Shown here: positions 49,961-61,795 of the stretch, one piece after another
Layout of the letters: each line of letters starts with the position of its first letter
Numbering within the stretch: the first letter of the stretch is position 1
Assembly: GCA_948474755.1 (NCBI GenBank)
Contig: CAOLHI010001824.1
Span: 1-64,000 of the forward strand
Direction of reading: 5' to 3'
Origin: Ctenosaura bakeri
Taxonomy: Eukaryota; Chordata; Lepidosauria; Squamata; Iguanidae
Length of the DNA stretch: 64,000 bases
The notes under the pieces: generated by a model
What the model was told of the DNA's origin: nothing
The model's database searches: none
What the model saw: only the letters and a program-made list of their open reading frames with translations
Translations under genes and position numbers: made by a program

Positions 49961-50636
49961 ACCCTGGGGGGAAAAGTATTAAGGACAGTATCTGTGTGGA
50001 GAGTTGGTCTACTAAGATCTTTGAGCAATCAAAAGGGCAGAGTTAATGAAGTTTGCAGTTTCACTTGGCTAGGGAAGAAAACTGACAGAGGGAGAGTGGA
50101 GTCCTAATGGAATTAACTGATTTGGAATGTGGACTCCAGCCAGTTCTGGCTGGCATGCAGGGAACAACCCAATCGTTATGGATTCCTCCTCCTGCCATCC
50201 CAGAATGAAACTTCATGGTACGTCCAACTTCTCATCTTTTTTTTTAATCAAAAGTCGAGAGTGTTCAAGAGGCTGAGACTCAGGAAGGAAACTATAACTT
50301 CATAGAAGTTGTAGCTGCATTAAATTGCTTTAGTATGTAAACGGATAAACAGCACAAGGAACTTCCTGGTATGTCCACTGAGTATCTCAGTTTTAAAAAG
50401 TACACAATGAGTTGTCTTCATATAACTGGACATTATAATTCCTTGTCTCCAAAACAGCAACCTGTCCATCTCCTCCCGCTCAGTTCCCTTTTATCCACCC
50501 TACATCATAAATTCCATTGCACATTTTCAGTCAAGAAAGAAGGTAAAAGCCCTGGATGAGCAGACTACAGATTGTAGTGTAATAACTGTAATTTGTGGGA
50601 AGGACTTGTTCAAATATTCTTAATTGTCTTTTACAG

Positions 50637-50758
50637 GAGAATGAGATTTTGACAGAACAAGAAGAGCTGCTGGCAATGGAACAGTTTTTGCGCCGACAAA
50701 TTGCTTCTGAGAAGGAGGAGATAGATCGCCTCAGGGCCGAAATAGCAGAAATGCAAAG
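50637..50758 (+). CDS. RALBP1: RALBP1 exon 8: coiled coil
   Basis: Residues 487-526 plus two bases of codon 527. It encodes ENEILTEQEELLAMEQFLRR and QIASEKEEIDRLRAEIAEMQ, a long heptad-pattern helix that continues the Ral-binding/dimerising coiled coil. The acceptor is TTGTCTTTTACAG; the donor is GCAAAG|GTAAAA. The acceptor lies about 400 bp after the DIRS insertion, and the exon itself is intact. Confidence 0.96.
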
Positions 50759-51179
50759 GTAAAAACCCTCTTCCTTGTCCAGCTTTCAGAATTCTAGTAG
50801 AACATTTTAAAATTAGTAATTCAAATTCTTGTTCCAGTGGAGCCCAAAGATGATTACCATATAGCCTTGGTCTATGTATGCTGCCTCATCCTAACACATT
50901 ACACATCAGCATGAACCTACCTAAAACCCAGTAATTCTTAATGGCACTATAGGCAATTGTTTGGGAGCCTATTGTGTTTTTGTAGTTCTGCAAGTTACCC
51001 TAACTCATGGGCTAAAGTAAATTTACCACTTGTAAAAAAATGTTCTTTGTAATGTAATATCTGGAAAGCATATGAGTCACACTTAAGTATGTGCAGTTGC
51101 ACACTCCATTACCTGAAGGTTGTTAAAGAACAGATCAGGCCAAGAATGAAGTATGCTAGAAATTTGTTCTTCATTTTAG
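50759..51179 (+). other. RALBP1: RALBP1 intron 8
   Basis: A short intron with acceptor TTGTTCTTCATTTTAG. Nothing else is recognised. Confidence 0.9.
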
Positions 51180-51300
51180 CCGTCAGCATGGTCGAAGTGA
51201 AACTGAAGAATATTCTTCTGAGAGTGAGAGTGAAAGTGAAGATGAAGAGGAACTACAGATAATCTTGGAAGATTTGCAAAGGCAGAATGAAGAACTGGAG
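51180..51300 (+). CDS. RALBP1: RALBP1 exon 9: acidic Ser/Glu stretch
   Basis: Residues 527-567. The split Ser codon is followed by RQHGRSETEEYSSESESESE and DEEELQIILEDLQRQNEELE. The serine/glutamate cluster is rich in likely casein-kinase-2-type sites and is conserved in the family. One Gln of the mammalian RQQHG sequence is missing. The donor is CTGGAG|GTGAGA. Confidence 0.96.
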
Positions 51301-51851
51301 GTGAGAATGCAGTCTAGAAGAGTGTGTATCCATTGAACTTTTTCTAGAACTGGAAGGACCAGAGTAGGGATGGGCAGCCTGGTGCCCTTTTTTATGTTTT
51401 GGAGTGAAACTCCCATAATTCCCAACCTTTGCCCTGCTCCCTCTGGATTGTGTGAGTTTAGATAGTTCGGGCTACAAGCTGACTACCTCTTCTCCATGAG
51501 ACATGACCTCTATTAAGTGTAAATGTAAAAAAAAAACACCTATATAAGCAGACTTATTTTAAGAACATCCACACTGAATATTTTCTAGTAAATAGTTGTT
51601 TTAATTAAAGGATAGGTGTGGGGGAGTATCTTTGTATTACTGCTTAATCTACTATTGTAATAAATTCCCAGTTCCTCCTGTGACTGAATTTTTCATTTCC
51701 ATTTTTTTCCTCTCAAACAAATGTATTTTGTCTCCTTTCCAAGAACTAGCAACCCTAAATGATATCCTACTAATGATTCATTAGCCCAATAAGCAGCTGT
51801 GTGATTGTAGCTGAAGTGATCCTTTTTTCCCCCTTTTTGTGTTGGATAAAG
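51301..51851 (+). other. RALBP1: RALBP1 intron 9
   Basis: It contains a diverged DNA-transposon-like fragment at about 51362-51430 (GTAGGGATGGGCAGCCTGGT). The acceptor is TGTTGGATAAAG at 51851, which is purine-rich and weak for an AG, but the protein junction ELE-IKNNHL fits it exactly. Confidence 0.75.
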
Positions 51852-52130
51852 ATTAAGAACAACCATCTGAACCAAGCGATTCATGAGGAGCGAGAGGCCA
51901 TCATTGAGTTGCGAGTGCAGCTTCGGCTCTTGCAGATGCAGCGAGCCAAATCAGAGCAGCAGGTGCAGGAAGAAGAGGAGCTTGAGAAACGGGGGAGTGT
52001 TTCTCAGCCACTGTCACAGCCGCCAAGAGATGCTGTCCCAGAGACAAAGGCAGCAAAAGAACAGCCAAAGGCAATCAAGGAGCCTGTGAAGCCATCGCCA
52101 AGCAAGGACAGAAAGGAAACACCAATTTAA
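51852..52130 (+). CDS. RALBP1: RALBP1 exon 10: C-terminus and stop
   Basis: Residues 568-659 and the TAA stop at 52128-52130. It encodes IKNNHLNQAIHEEREAIIEL and RVQLRLLQMQRAKSEQQVQ, the last coiled coil, then a disordered tail with KAAKEQPKAIKEPVKPSPSK ending in KETPI (human ends in a similar KETSI). The tail before KAAKEQPK is a few residues longer than in mammals, which explains part of the length difference (659 against 655). Confidence 0.96.
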   Translation: MKNNHLNQAIHEEREAIIELRVQLRLLQMQRAKSEQQVQEEEELEKRGSVSQPLSQPPRDAVPETKAAKEQPKAIKEPVKPSPSKDRKETPI

Positions 52131-54575
52131 TTGGATTCCTAAGGTATTCAGAGTATCACCTAGGTGAAGCCAGGACTGTGCAGCTTACTGTAAATCTGAA
52201 GCTTTGTATATTCTGTAAATATTTTTGTCTTTTACAACCTGGAGGCATTTTGTCTCCTTTCTTGTGGCTTCTGCCTGTCAGGCTCAGGTTACTTGGAGAG
52301 ACAAAGCAAATTGAGATGGGCAGGAGGGTGTACAGCACAGCAGTCACTTAGCCATGTCAGACACTCTTCAGGTGACCTTCAGTGATTTAACAAATGTTAG
52401 TTACTCACTCTGGAGCAGTTGTGGAAATTCTCTCAGGCATTATCTGCTCAGGGCAGCTTTACACATGGGTTACTGTGCAGATGTGAGGGAGAGTGCATTC
52501 CCAGCCTTGTATTTAGTAACTCTTACTTGCAGCCATTGGAAACTAGGAATTCTTACAAGTTGAGTGAATGACCTTGCCAAGCAGGGAGGATGGATGGAGT
52601 GAGCATTTTGTCTCTCCTCTGCTACTGTGTCCATGGTAGCAATGCAGGAAGAGGTTAATAGCCTGTGTTTTTATGCTGGCAACATAGAAGGAAGGTTCTG
52701 CTTCTCTCAAAGTCACTGTGGAATGCATGTTACTAGCCTCTTAGCAGACTAGTTACTTTTGTGGGCTACCCTACAGTGTGGCTGTGCATATCCATTATGT
52801 GCAGACTATGCTTGTGTGCATACTTGGTGTGCACACTTTAAGAGGCTACACTTGCAGCACCAAAATCAGAATGTACGTACCTATGATTTGTCATGGTCAT
52901 CCTTCCCTTTGTAGAAGTAAAACATGTTGTTGTAGTTAGCGGCTAAGAAATGGGAGCTCCTATCCATAGCTTTATGGCCTGCTTTGGAAATTTCTTTACT
53001 CTTGTTCATTTTTATTTCTGCTTTTACTCACCCTTGCTTGTGCCTTTTGGTAACAGAGGAGCTTTATAAAATAGATTTATCATGAGCATTAAATGTGTCC
53101 TGAACAGATGGACAGGACAGTTTTTCAAGTGCAAAACATATTCTCTTTCTCATTTGACATTTTTAAATCTGTGAAATGACACATAAAAATAAGATGAAGC
53201 AGTTGGCAACTGTATCCCAGTAAATGAGTAAATGAGTTGTCCACAAATAGTTGTGGAACCTTGGCAATGCACTTAATGATAGATACATAAATTTCAAAAT
53301 TTCAATAAATTAGCAGTGAGAATACAAGCACCATATAAGCATATAGCAGACAGTCCCTTAATGTCTTGCATTTATTCTATTTTTTCAAAAAGTGACTTCA
53401 TTGTATTAACATCTGTGAACAGTGCTTTGGTGACAATCCACCTAAGACCTTGGGTTAAGTTTTGGGAGGGGGTTAGAGATGATCTTTGTTGCACTGTCTT
53501 TTTAATGTGATGAGCACTTCTAGAGTCTGCTCGAACAGCAGAACTCCAGCTTCCCACCTGGGCTTGGAGCTGAAGTGACTGGTGGGAGGTCATAACTTAT
53601 CATTGCAGCATGTTCTTCTAAGGAATGTTTTAAGTTCTGGGAGAGCACATGAGGATTGCTCCATAAGTTTCCCTATACTTTGACATATTTGGGATACCTA
53701 AAGGGTGCAGCATGGAGAAAGGAATGGTCAACTCCACAGTCATTTGGTGCTTTGAGGACCTGTATACTGTGGTGTGGTGTGGCTACTGGGGCAAGCCCTC
53801 ATCTCCAAGCTCAGGAGCAGAGTTGTGGCTTGCATGCTTTCTAGGAGGCAGTGAGGACAGTAACCACTGTGAGCATATTTGTCAGTTTCTAGAAGATTGA
53901 ATGTGGAGGCTCATCATGGCTTGCTTATGGACACAAAATGTCAACTCTAAGCAGATAATATAGAGTTCTGTATTCAGAAGTTCAATCTATTTGGACAGTC
54001 TCAAAAAAAAACTAGGCCAAGGATTCCTGAGCAGGTTTCAGCTGCCTTGTATTTACCTACTCTTGCTCTTGTAATTTTTGTCTTTCAGAGACAGCCATTT
54101 TAAATACTCAAGTCTCACTAAAATGACCATTTAAGTAATGATGAACAGAATTTCACAGGGTGCTTACAGCTTATTTAGTTTCTAGTCTGCATATTTATTT
54201 GTTGGTGGGATTATTTTCTTTGCCTATTGCACTGTGGGAAATCATTGGCCATGATTTAATTTTTGTACAAATAATGCTTTGAGATATTACAGAGAACAGC
54301 CTATTGTTTTGTTTTAAATCTTGAAGAAGAAAAAAAATTATGGAGATGATTAGATGACAGTTGTATTCATAAAGCATTTTCTTGGCCTGTTACATACATT
54401 TTTATATATACTGGCAGTATTTAAACTTTTTGTTTTAAATTCACACTAATTTCTATTGAATTGTTAACATTTATGTAATCAATGTTCATCAGGCAAGTCA
54501 TTTGCTGTCGATTAACTTCTGTTTTGTCAAGACCATGTTAATCAAGTAAATAAATTCAACAGCATCTGTAAATGG
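52131..54575 (+). other. RALBP1: RALBP1 3' UTR
   Basis: The 3' UTR begins after the stop at 52130. Two AATAAA signals could end it: 53304-53309 (about 1.2 kb UTR) and 54549-54554 (about 2.4 kb UTR). The mammalian transcript has a UTR of around 2 kb, so both sites may be used. No coding sequence is recognised inside. Confidence 0.65.
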
Positions 54576-57199
54576 TTTAATTAATTGGAGAAAACAGCAA
54601 ATATGTTGACATCCACAAATAATTACATTCCTTGGCCCACTTCCTGATAGTGTTCTGTACTCTAATGCTGATTGGTTGACAAAGTGGTTAGAGAGAAGAG
54701 TGGGGTGCCTGGATTGATTCTACCCCATACAGCCATTTGCCTGCCATGTATGAATGGGAGAAAGGGTCTAAATGTGTTATCTTCATGTATTTAGTGTAAA
54801 GATCTTGAAAGGATTGTGGAGGTATGCTTAGCTGAATCCACTTATCAAGGTCATTGCAATATGGAATCCTAATACTATGAGCAAGATTTCCAGTCTGAGA
54901 GTTCCTGTAAGCTCTGTTCCAAGGACAAGACTATGAAATATACACAATTTGCTTCTCCTGCCTTGAGATTTCAGAGAATTGTTGGGGTAACAGCTGAGCA
55001 ATGGCAAAGGGTAAGCAGGGGCTGCTCTTTCAGGAGCCACCTCTTCAAGGTGCTCCAGATGATGGCTTCCAATAAAGCCCTCAGGAGAGGGCTTCATCAC
55101 ATGGTGGTACCTTGTAGTGGATCCAAAGGGAGCAGTCCTTACTACTAATCTGCTTTTAAGGGGGGAAGTAAGCCACACCCACCCTTGAGTTTGTTTCTAG
55201 CATTGCCCCCAGAGCAATGGTGAAATGACAGGAGAAAAAGACAGTTGCCTGCATATGGCTATTAGGTAAGTACAGATCACATCTGTGGTGTTAAGACTGG
55301 TCTGAATTCCAGTTGTGTATAGGTGGGTTACAGTGTTTTTGTTTTTTTCAAAAGAAAGGTTTCATGCAGATAGCTGTGACTAGCAGATGAAGAGTCTATA
55401 AAGCAGAGGTGTGCAACTGTGGCCTTCTAGATTTTTTTGGCCTATACCTCCATCATGCCAAGTGATTATAGGAACAATAACAGTGGCACAATCTTGCTGT
55501 AAAAGTTGAAGTATGTTATAAGCATCTAGCATGTAACTGGTGGAACAGACAGGACTGCATTAGCTTTTCAAACATGCTTAATTTCTTAATACCAATTTCA
55601 AAGGAAGTAGACAGCACAGTGGGGGGAAAATCAGAAGGGGTGACATGATCAAACAGTAGAAGCTAGGTAACGGGAAACAACTTCCAAGAGATTAGTCCAA
55701 CACATGAATATGGAGCACAACAAATTCATAATTCTACCTGGGAACACCATTTAAAAAATTCCAGAAAGCTGCATGAACTTGGAAATGGATATGTAGCTCA
55801 TTACTTGTCCATAAGGAAAGCTGAGTGTTGGATGCTGTGAATGGTTATATGCTGTAAAACTGCCAAAGAAATAACTGTAGAACCATTCAGTCCCTTGGAT
55901 AGGAGACCACTGCAAACTCCACGTAAAAGCAGGTTGTAACTGTAGCAAATACATATATTTAAAAACAATCAGCTCCATGACATTCATGTTTTGTTAGCTT
56001 ACTAGAAGCCTACTGACAAGAATTCTGGGCAAAATATAGAAGACAAAAGAATGCAGTAGAGCACCAGTAATCCAAGCAGTGGGCCTCCAAGATGTTACTG
56101 GATTGCAAAGTCCATTATCTCTGTTAACTGGCCACGCCAAGTGGCATTACTGGGAGATGCATTTTCTCCACTGCAGTAGGGGTTAGTCATACACTGGTTA
56201 GTCCAAAGTAGAGTAGGACCAATGAACCAATTGTTGATGGTGAGTCAACATACAGGCAAATCCAATTGAGTTAATGGCTCTACATTAGTTTGTATTAACA
56301 ATAGGATTTAAGTCTATATTAAGCTGGCATAGATATCAAGAGGCTTCATGAGAGTCAGAGCTGGAACATCTCATGTCAACAAAGTTCTTACACTGCAAAG
56401 TACTTTATACTCCAGCCTTCTGCCTCAACCAAAGCATGAGTAATACAGTACTTCCAACTAAGCCAGTTTCTAATACTGATTAGTGAGGAAGCTTAACCTG
56501 AATATTTGCTTGATGCCCAGATTTCCAGGAAATAACTTAATCCAAATTTTAAGCCATTTTCCACCCTCCTCAGTTTTCCAGACTGCCAACCTGATGTAAA
56601 AGCTTTATCTGAACCACTGCACACTGAAGTTAAGAGTGTGTCTGTGCATGCATTCATCAACACATGGCATGAGAGGAATCCATACATTTAATTGGGGCTA
56701 TAGACCAGTGAGCATGATGCCTAGTGAATTTTACTGAAGTGGAATAAGGCAGTGTGAAGGCCAGACCACAGTCAGGACTCACAATAAGGCACTGTTAGCT
56801 ATTTCTAATCAATATTTCAATTGCCACCTTGTTAATTAGCCATCATCCCTTTGCACCAAGGTATGCATGCACCTGCCACACTTATGTGTAAGAATGAAAA
56901 GGCCAATTCCCCAGCTGGGGAATCAACTCCTCCCACCCCCAAATTCTGAATCCTGGACTGGGTTTTCGGCCTAGTGAACTGCACATATGCCACCAGTTGT
57001 ACAAGTACTTCCTCATTATGGCTTGAAAGGGAACTAGATCCAGCTGTTCTGTTTAGAAAACACGGAACTGACATTGAAACACTTTCAGCTAATTTAAATT
57101 TACAATTTTAGGCACACACGGCATCATGACAACAGGAAAAGGAGAGACTTTATAAAAAAGCATTTCATATTTGCAAGCTTTTAAGAGAAGATGATTTCA
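54576..57199. other. Intergenic gap between convergent genes
   Basis: No gene is recognised. 55403-55470 (GCAGAGGTGTGCAACTGTGG) looks like one end of an old hAT-type MITE. Open frames on either strand lack family signatures. Confidence 0.5.
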
Positions 57200-58144
57200 T
57201 TCACTCTTATCAATATTTTTTTTTATTTGGATGACAGAACATTTTAACACAACAGTTTGAAACAGCATGATTAAAGACTGCAGCACTCCTAAGAGTGATC
57301 ACAGATATGTACACTGTATGATGAAAAAGTTGCACCTCAGAGCTGATCATGATCAAGTTAAAAATACCTGACTTGAAGTACATGTGCTAATAGGTTTCCT
57401 TCAGGTCATGACCAGCATGAAAATAAAACACATTAGGACACAGGTACTCAGCGGAAATTTCTGCTAATGGGTACAGCAATATGCTGTGTTTTAAAGATTA
57501 AAATCAAGATTCCAGTTTAGTGTTAGCACTGAGCCCTTAAGGTGAAAAAACAAACACCAAATCTCTACTTTTCCCTCATTTATACACATCAAAACTATTC
57601 ACACTTAAGGATGTGCCCAGCTGCACACAAATTAAGTCTTTTCAAGAATAAAAACTTTAATAGCTAATACTGGAGGTGTCTCTTGCTTCTTGGTACAAAT
57701 CCACCCTTTACAGGCTATGAGAATTTCTGCTATCAGTTTCTAAGGGAAAAAGATTGCTAAGTTAACTCCTCAGGAGGTAACAAATGCCGGTCTCTGGAAA
57801 TCACATCCCTTCTACACTGAAAATGCTCAGCCAATTCAAGTTTCACATATTCAGGAAGACAGAAGATTTAAGGCTCCGGTGGCAAATACAATCCTCTGAG
57901 CAAAGTTTTTCTAGAGTCAGGATTCAACAGGTAATGTTTATTTATTTATTTTTCCCCTTCTTGACTCTAAATTCTTGGTCTCAGGTTCAGATAAAATCCA
58001 AGTGAAGTCAAAGTCTGGCAAGAGATTCTGTCCACCATAAAAAAAGAGGTTCCCGTCATCCATTTCAGGAGCACTTGAGGATTGCCTGTGATTTTGTAAT
58101 GCTTTTTTTTTTAATTAAAATTATAGTAACATTCAGCGTCCACT
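57200..58144 (-). other. PPP4R1: 3' UTR of the - strand gene (probable PPP4R1)
   Basis: It follows the stop codon at 58145-58147 on the - strand. A polyadenylation signal AATAAA (complement at 57222-57227) lies about 920 bp downstream. The 3' boundary is inferred from that signal. Confidence 0.5.
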
Positions 58145-58308
58145 TTAGTAAGTTGAAGAGGCTGTGCTCATGGCATCATCTGCCATTTTGGTACTGGCAG
58201 GGTGGATGCTTGCAAAGTATTTTACATCATTGTCATTATCCATTTGGAGGGCCACGATTGTCTGTTCCACTGCTTCTTGGTGGGAATTGACACACATTAG
58301 GAAATACT
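58145..58308 (-). CDS. PPP4R1: Last coding exon, probable PPP4R1
   Basis: PPP4R1 is a HEAT-repeat regulatory subunit of protein phosphatase 4. On the - strand a good acceptor (pyrimidine tract, then CCCCACACAG) ends at 58309, and the exon runs from 58308 to the TAA at 58145-58147. It encodes a C-terminal helix (YFLMCVNSHQEAVEQTIVAL) and a polar tail with DVKYFASIHPAST ending in STASSTY, which agrees with my recollection of the PPP4R1 C-terminus. In mammals PPP4R1 lies tail to tail with RALBP1, matching this orientation and spacing. The earlier exons must lie beyond 64000. The identity rests on a short exon plus synteny. Confidence 0.7.
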
Positions 58309-59615
58309 CTGTGTGGGGAAAAAAGGAGGAGGGGGAAATGTCACAATTAAAAATCCACATATCTCCCACACACACTGCAAGTCAGGGTCCAAAGAACTCT
58401 GCAAGTCTTAACAAAGTCAAAAGGACTGTGCAAGTGACATAGCAGCTTATACAATCTACTATTTGTTTCCCTCCCCTTTGCTGTACCCAACATCCCCCTA
58501 TCCTTTCCAGAAAGTGGGAAGGGGCTCATGAACAGCATGATCTGTGTCACAAGTGGGAGGGGCAATGGCTGCAAATTGGGCAAGGAAATGTTGCACTAGT
58601 GGAACTACCATTACGTACAACCCAAATAAATTATTCTCCCTCCCCTAATACTGAAAATTTAAGCTAAAACTAAAATCCTCCTGCAAGCAGCCAACAGCAG
58701 TGGGTCTGCTGAACATGGCTCAAAATGTATTCCTCTTTCCTTGTGAAACTGTTTGTAATCATTCCTTCTCTATCTTACTTCAAGAATCTTTCTCACCTTT
58801 CACAATTCAGCCTTCTTGCTGTTTTTTTTTTTGTTTTTTTTTGGCCTCCTTTCCCCAATCTTTTCCTTTCAGATGTATAGTTTCCCAACTCTCACACTTG
58901 ATTCATGCTTTTCTTGCCTATTCAGTTGTCATCTAAGCATTTATATCCTGTTATGGTTCTAATAACCTTTTCCCAACATTGGCAAATACTCTTTTAAAGA
59001 TGTGTGCAAACCTAGATACGCCTTACATTTCTGTTATGTCTTTTTGTAGGTTGCAGAGGCTCGTATTCTCTTCCACAACAACTCAAATCTCCCTGAATCT
59101 CACAGTTTTGCCCCAACAGCCCTACTTAATAACCATTCTATGACCAGTGATGATGTAGGGGTTCAGAGAAGCATCTAGCTATGTCTCTGTAACCAGACGG
59201 GGCACAGCCTCTTGGTTTCCTTGTTACGAAAGGACCATTGGAGGAGCTATCACAGCTATAACTCCTGGGATGGAGAGCAGGGAGCTGTACCAGAGTACTC
59301 CCTATACTATCCTGTACAATGAGCATCTGGCCCATTACTTACCTACTTGCCATTTCCTCTGCTGACTTCAAGTTCATTACTTCCTTACTGTTGTATTTTT
59401 TAAAAAAAAACAAAACATTCACTACTTCCTAGATGCACTGAAAACAGGATTTAAATTTGAACCATGGCATCCCCAGGACAATCTCAGAACTTCTGACTGT
59501 GATAAGATCTCCCCCTCTGTCATCTGGAACACACACAGTTCTGGAGATTACATTGTAGCCATAGCAGCAAGTGAAGCGCAAGACTTAGAAGTATATCTCA
59601 CCTTATCAGAGGGAA
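58309..59615 (-). other. Inferred intron of PPP4R1
   Basis: No further exon is recognised on either strand. A poly-T run lies at 58820-58842. The intron interpretation depends on the PPP4R1 call. Confidence 0.45.
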
Positions 59616-60106
59616 GGACAGGTTGCTTACCTGTAACTGGGATTCTCTGAGTGGTCATTTGTGAAACACAAATGAGTCATCTGCGCCTGCACAGTGCTGT
59701 CTTTGGAACCTTCTAGAGCTCTAGGGCTAGCTTTTTGGCGAGAACCCTTCCCCTGAGGCTATATACGGCCATCCGAAGGCCGCGTCTTCAGTTTTGTGAC
59801 CACCGTGGCAGCCGCAGAACATGAAGGATAGCAGGACACAGAGCGGGGAGGTCGGGTGAGATTGTGTGAGTTCACAGATGATCACTTGAAGAACTCTAGT
59901 AGTTACAGTTAAGCAACCTGTCCTTCTTCTTCGTGGTCTGGAGACTAGCAAGCTGGAGGAGGAGGGGTGTATGCCCAACGATACCAGGAACATACTTTAA
60001 GATAACCCAGCAAAACAAAACGAACTAGTATGGAATGAAAGCTAGGCCAAGATAACCAACAAGAACACTTTATTGAAGAAACGTTCAGGAAATGCTCAGA
60101 AAGTCA

Positions 60107-60376
60107 TTAAGTGCAAACCAACATGTATGCAGTCACTGTACCACAGAAAAAAAGAACAGCCCTTCCAATACTAACATCAACAGATACCCTTCGGTCAACT
60201 CTGTAATATGATATAAATGCAGTTGACTGGGACCAAGTGGCAGCCCTACAGACATCATGAAGGGGTACCCCCTTGAGAAAAGCAGCTGAGGCTGAGAGAG
60301 CCTTAGTGGCATGACTCAGCTGGGGAGGAGGCTCTTTCCCAGCAAATTCATAATAGGGTCTCACTGTTGAAGCCAT
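60107..60376 (-). pseudogene. DIRS copy C tyrosine recombinase C-terminus
   Basis: The 89-codon frame contains VPLHDVCRAATWSQSTAF and the tyrosine in ISYYRVDRRV. It aligns with copy A's LWELCHVATWSQPSTFVHHY. The H-x-x-R position reads HATK. The frame begins abruptly where the internal deletion joins it to gag-derived sequence. Confidence 0.7.
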
Positions 60377-60399
60377 TCACTTGGAAAGTCTCTGAGAAG

Positions 60400-61720
60400 A
60401 AACCAGGAGTCCTTTTTTATACCTTCTTAAATAGGTGTAGAAGTTATGGTAAGAGAGAGAACAACAGAGACCATTGGGGCCTGTTCTTGAGGGACATGGT
60501 AAACCAGGTCATCGACGGACTCCTTCCAGACCTCTATGCTGAAGTTAAGGCTTTTGCCATCCACGAGATAAGGTCGGTGAAGGCTTGAACATCATCCGTC
60601 AGAGATAGGTTCACCTTTGGACACAGAGGTCCACATCTAGGGGGTTGATCTGGTGTCTCCTTTCTGTAGGGGGATTGGTCACATCGAGATCAACTGGACT
60701 CTACACCTGTTGAGCCCAAGGCCTTGGCCTGGGCTTGCTGTTCCCCTCAATCTGAACAATGGCATTTAGAAGGCATAGGAGAGCGAGAATGGTCGGGTGT
60801 GACCGAGTGCTTTCGCTTTCACAAAGAAGAATCTTCTTCGGGAATGTGCTGACTCCTTTGTCTATGAGAAGGTAAGTAGACTTCTTCAGAGAATATTCAT
60901 ATGACGACTCTGAAGGAGAGCAGCAATAATACGTATGTTGCTTACGGAGTCGAGAATTCTCGATAGAAATGTTGATGTCGACAAAGTCGGTCAGTGGAAG
61001 AGGAAGGTGATTGGAAACAAGACCTGTCATGCCAAGAGATATGATGTCAATGTCGAGACTGAGTGGAAGAGATGAATCTCAAGTCGTTCCTCTGCCTTGG
61101 TCGAGGCCTGGGAAGGGAAGGGAGGCATGAGGTCAGGGTCCGCACAAGTCTATCTCTTGGAAGAAGGTCATTATGGAGAGAGTGGGTATTGGTAGAGGTC
61201 GTTTAGTTAGAGTCACCTTCGGTCTTTTTTGCTTGGCGAGCTCCAACTTGTATGATCACGCAGGTGTATTAGGCACTGTAGTCGGCAAGCCTCCAGGGCG
61301 TGGAGTAGCGGTCGCTGAAGAAGCCATCACTGGCTTCTCTGGCTGCCCCAAAGGACGGTCTTTAGACTTTGGAGGTCAACCACGCCCAGGTCCCCTGGGG
61401 TTTTATGTCTGACTCCATCGAATAATGTCAGAAAGTCTTCGTTGACGAAGCGCTGACTGGCAGGCAGTTGACAAAGTTGACGGCACACTGGGTTTGGCCT
61501 TGAAGTCCTTCTCCCAAAAAGGGACCGAAGTCTGAGCTGCCCATTCCTTCTGGTCTGCGGCGTAAAGGCTTGATAGTGCGTGTAGGCTGAGACACAGTAT
61601 GCAGGAGTGGCCATCAGAGTCAGGGATCTTAGCGCTGCATGTTCAACACTTCTTAAAGAAGGATGTCAATGCCATAGGGTTTGGAGAGACAAAGTTGAAT
61701 CCGGGCCAAGGTCAAGAAGA
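60400..61720 (-). pseudogene. DIRS copy C gag-like region, broken
   Basis: The - strand pieces include a Cys-rich N-terminal part at about 61655-61540, 61614-61327 (with LPASQRFVNEDFLTLFDGV), 61030-60701, and a segment near 60590-60530 whose reading includes DDVQAFTDLI. That segment parallels EDVKQFYSVYSLIARI in copy A. Frames change between pieces. Confidence 0.5.
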
Positions 61721-61795
61721 CAGAGAAAGAAACAGCAACCGTAGAAGGCTCCTACAGCGTGTAGTACGCGGCGGAAAAAAAGGAAATGAAGACGC

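Larger units (their letters stand above)
44953..50239 (+). mobile_element. DIRS-type retrotransposon (copy B) in RALBP1 intron 7
   Basis: This element of about 5.3 kb lies in the same orientation as the host gene. Inverted terminal repeats pair about 44953-45095 with about 50075-50215. The shared core includes ACGATTGGGTTGTTCCC and GTCCACATTCCAAATCAGTT. An internal complementary region lies at about 49868-49960. Between the repeats are gag-like, RT/RNase H and tyrosine recombinase regions, in that order. Coding sequence and ends differ from copy A, so this is a second DIRS family. The frames are broken by several frameshifts. The right end extends about 25 bp past the inverted repeat. Confidence 0.85.
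59616..61795 (-). mobile_element. DIRS-type retrotransposon (copy C), internally deleted
   Basis: On the - strand a gag region (61795 to about 60400) is followed directly by the C-terminal end of a tyrosine recombinase (60376 to about 60150), an internal complementary region (about 59870-59945) and the right terminal repeat (about 59616-59790). RT, RNase H and most of the recombinase are missing, as is the left terminal repeat. The ends resemble copy A (ACAGGTTGCTTACCTGTAAC is shared), so A and C are related families. The gag part has broken frames. Confidence 0.75.

Noticed and set aside
54828..55178. 116-codon - strand open frame downstream of RALBP1
   Set aside because: No homology recognised. 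It lies in noncoding sequence between convergent genes and is probably chance.
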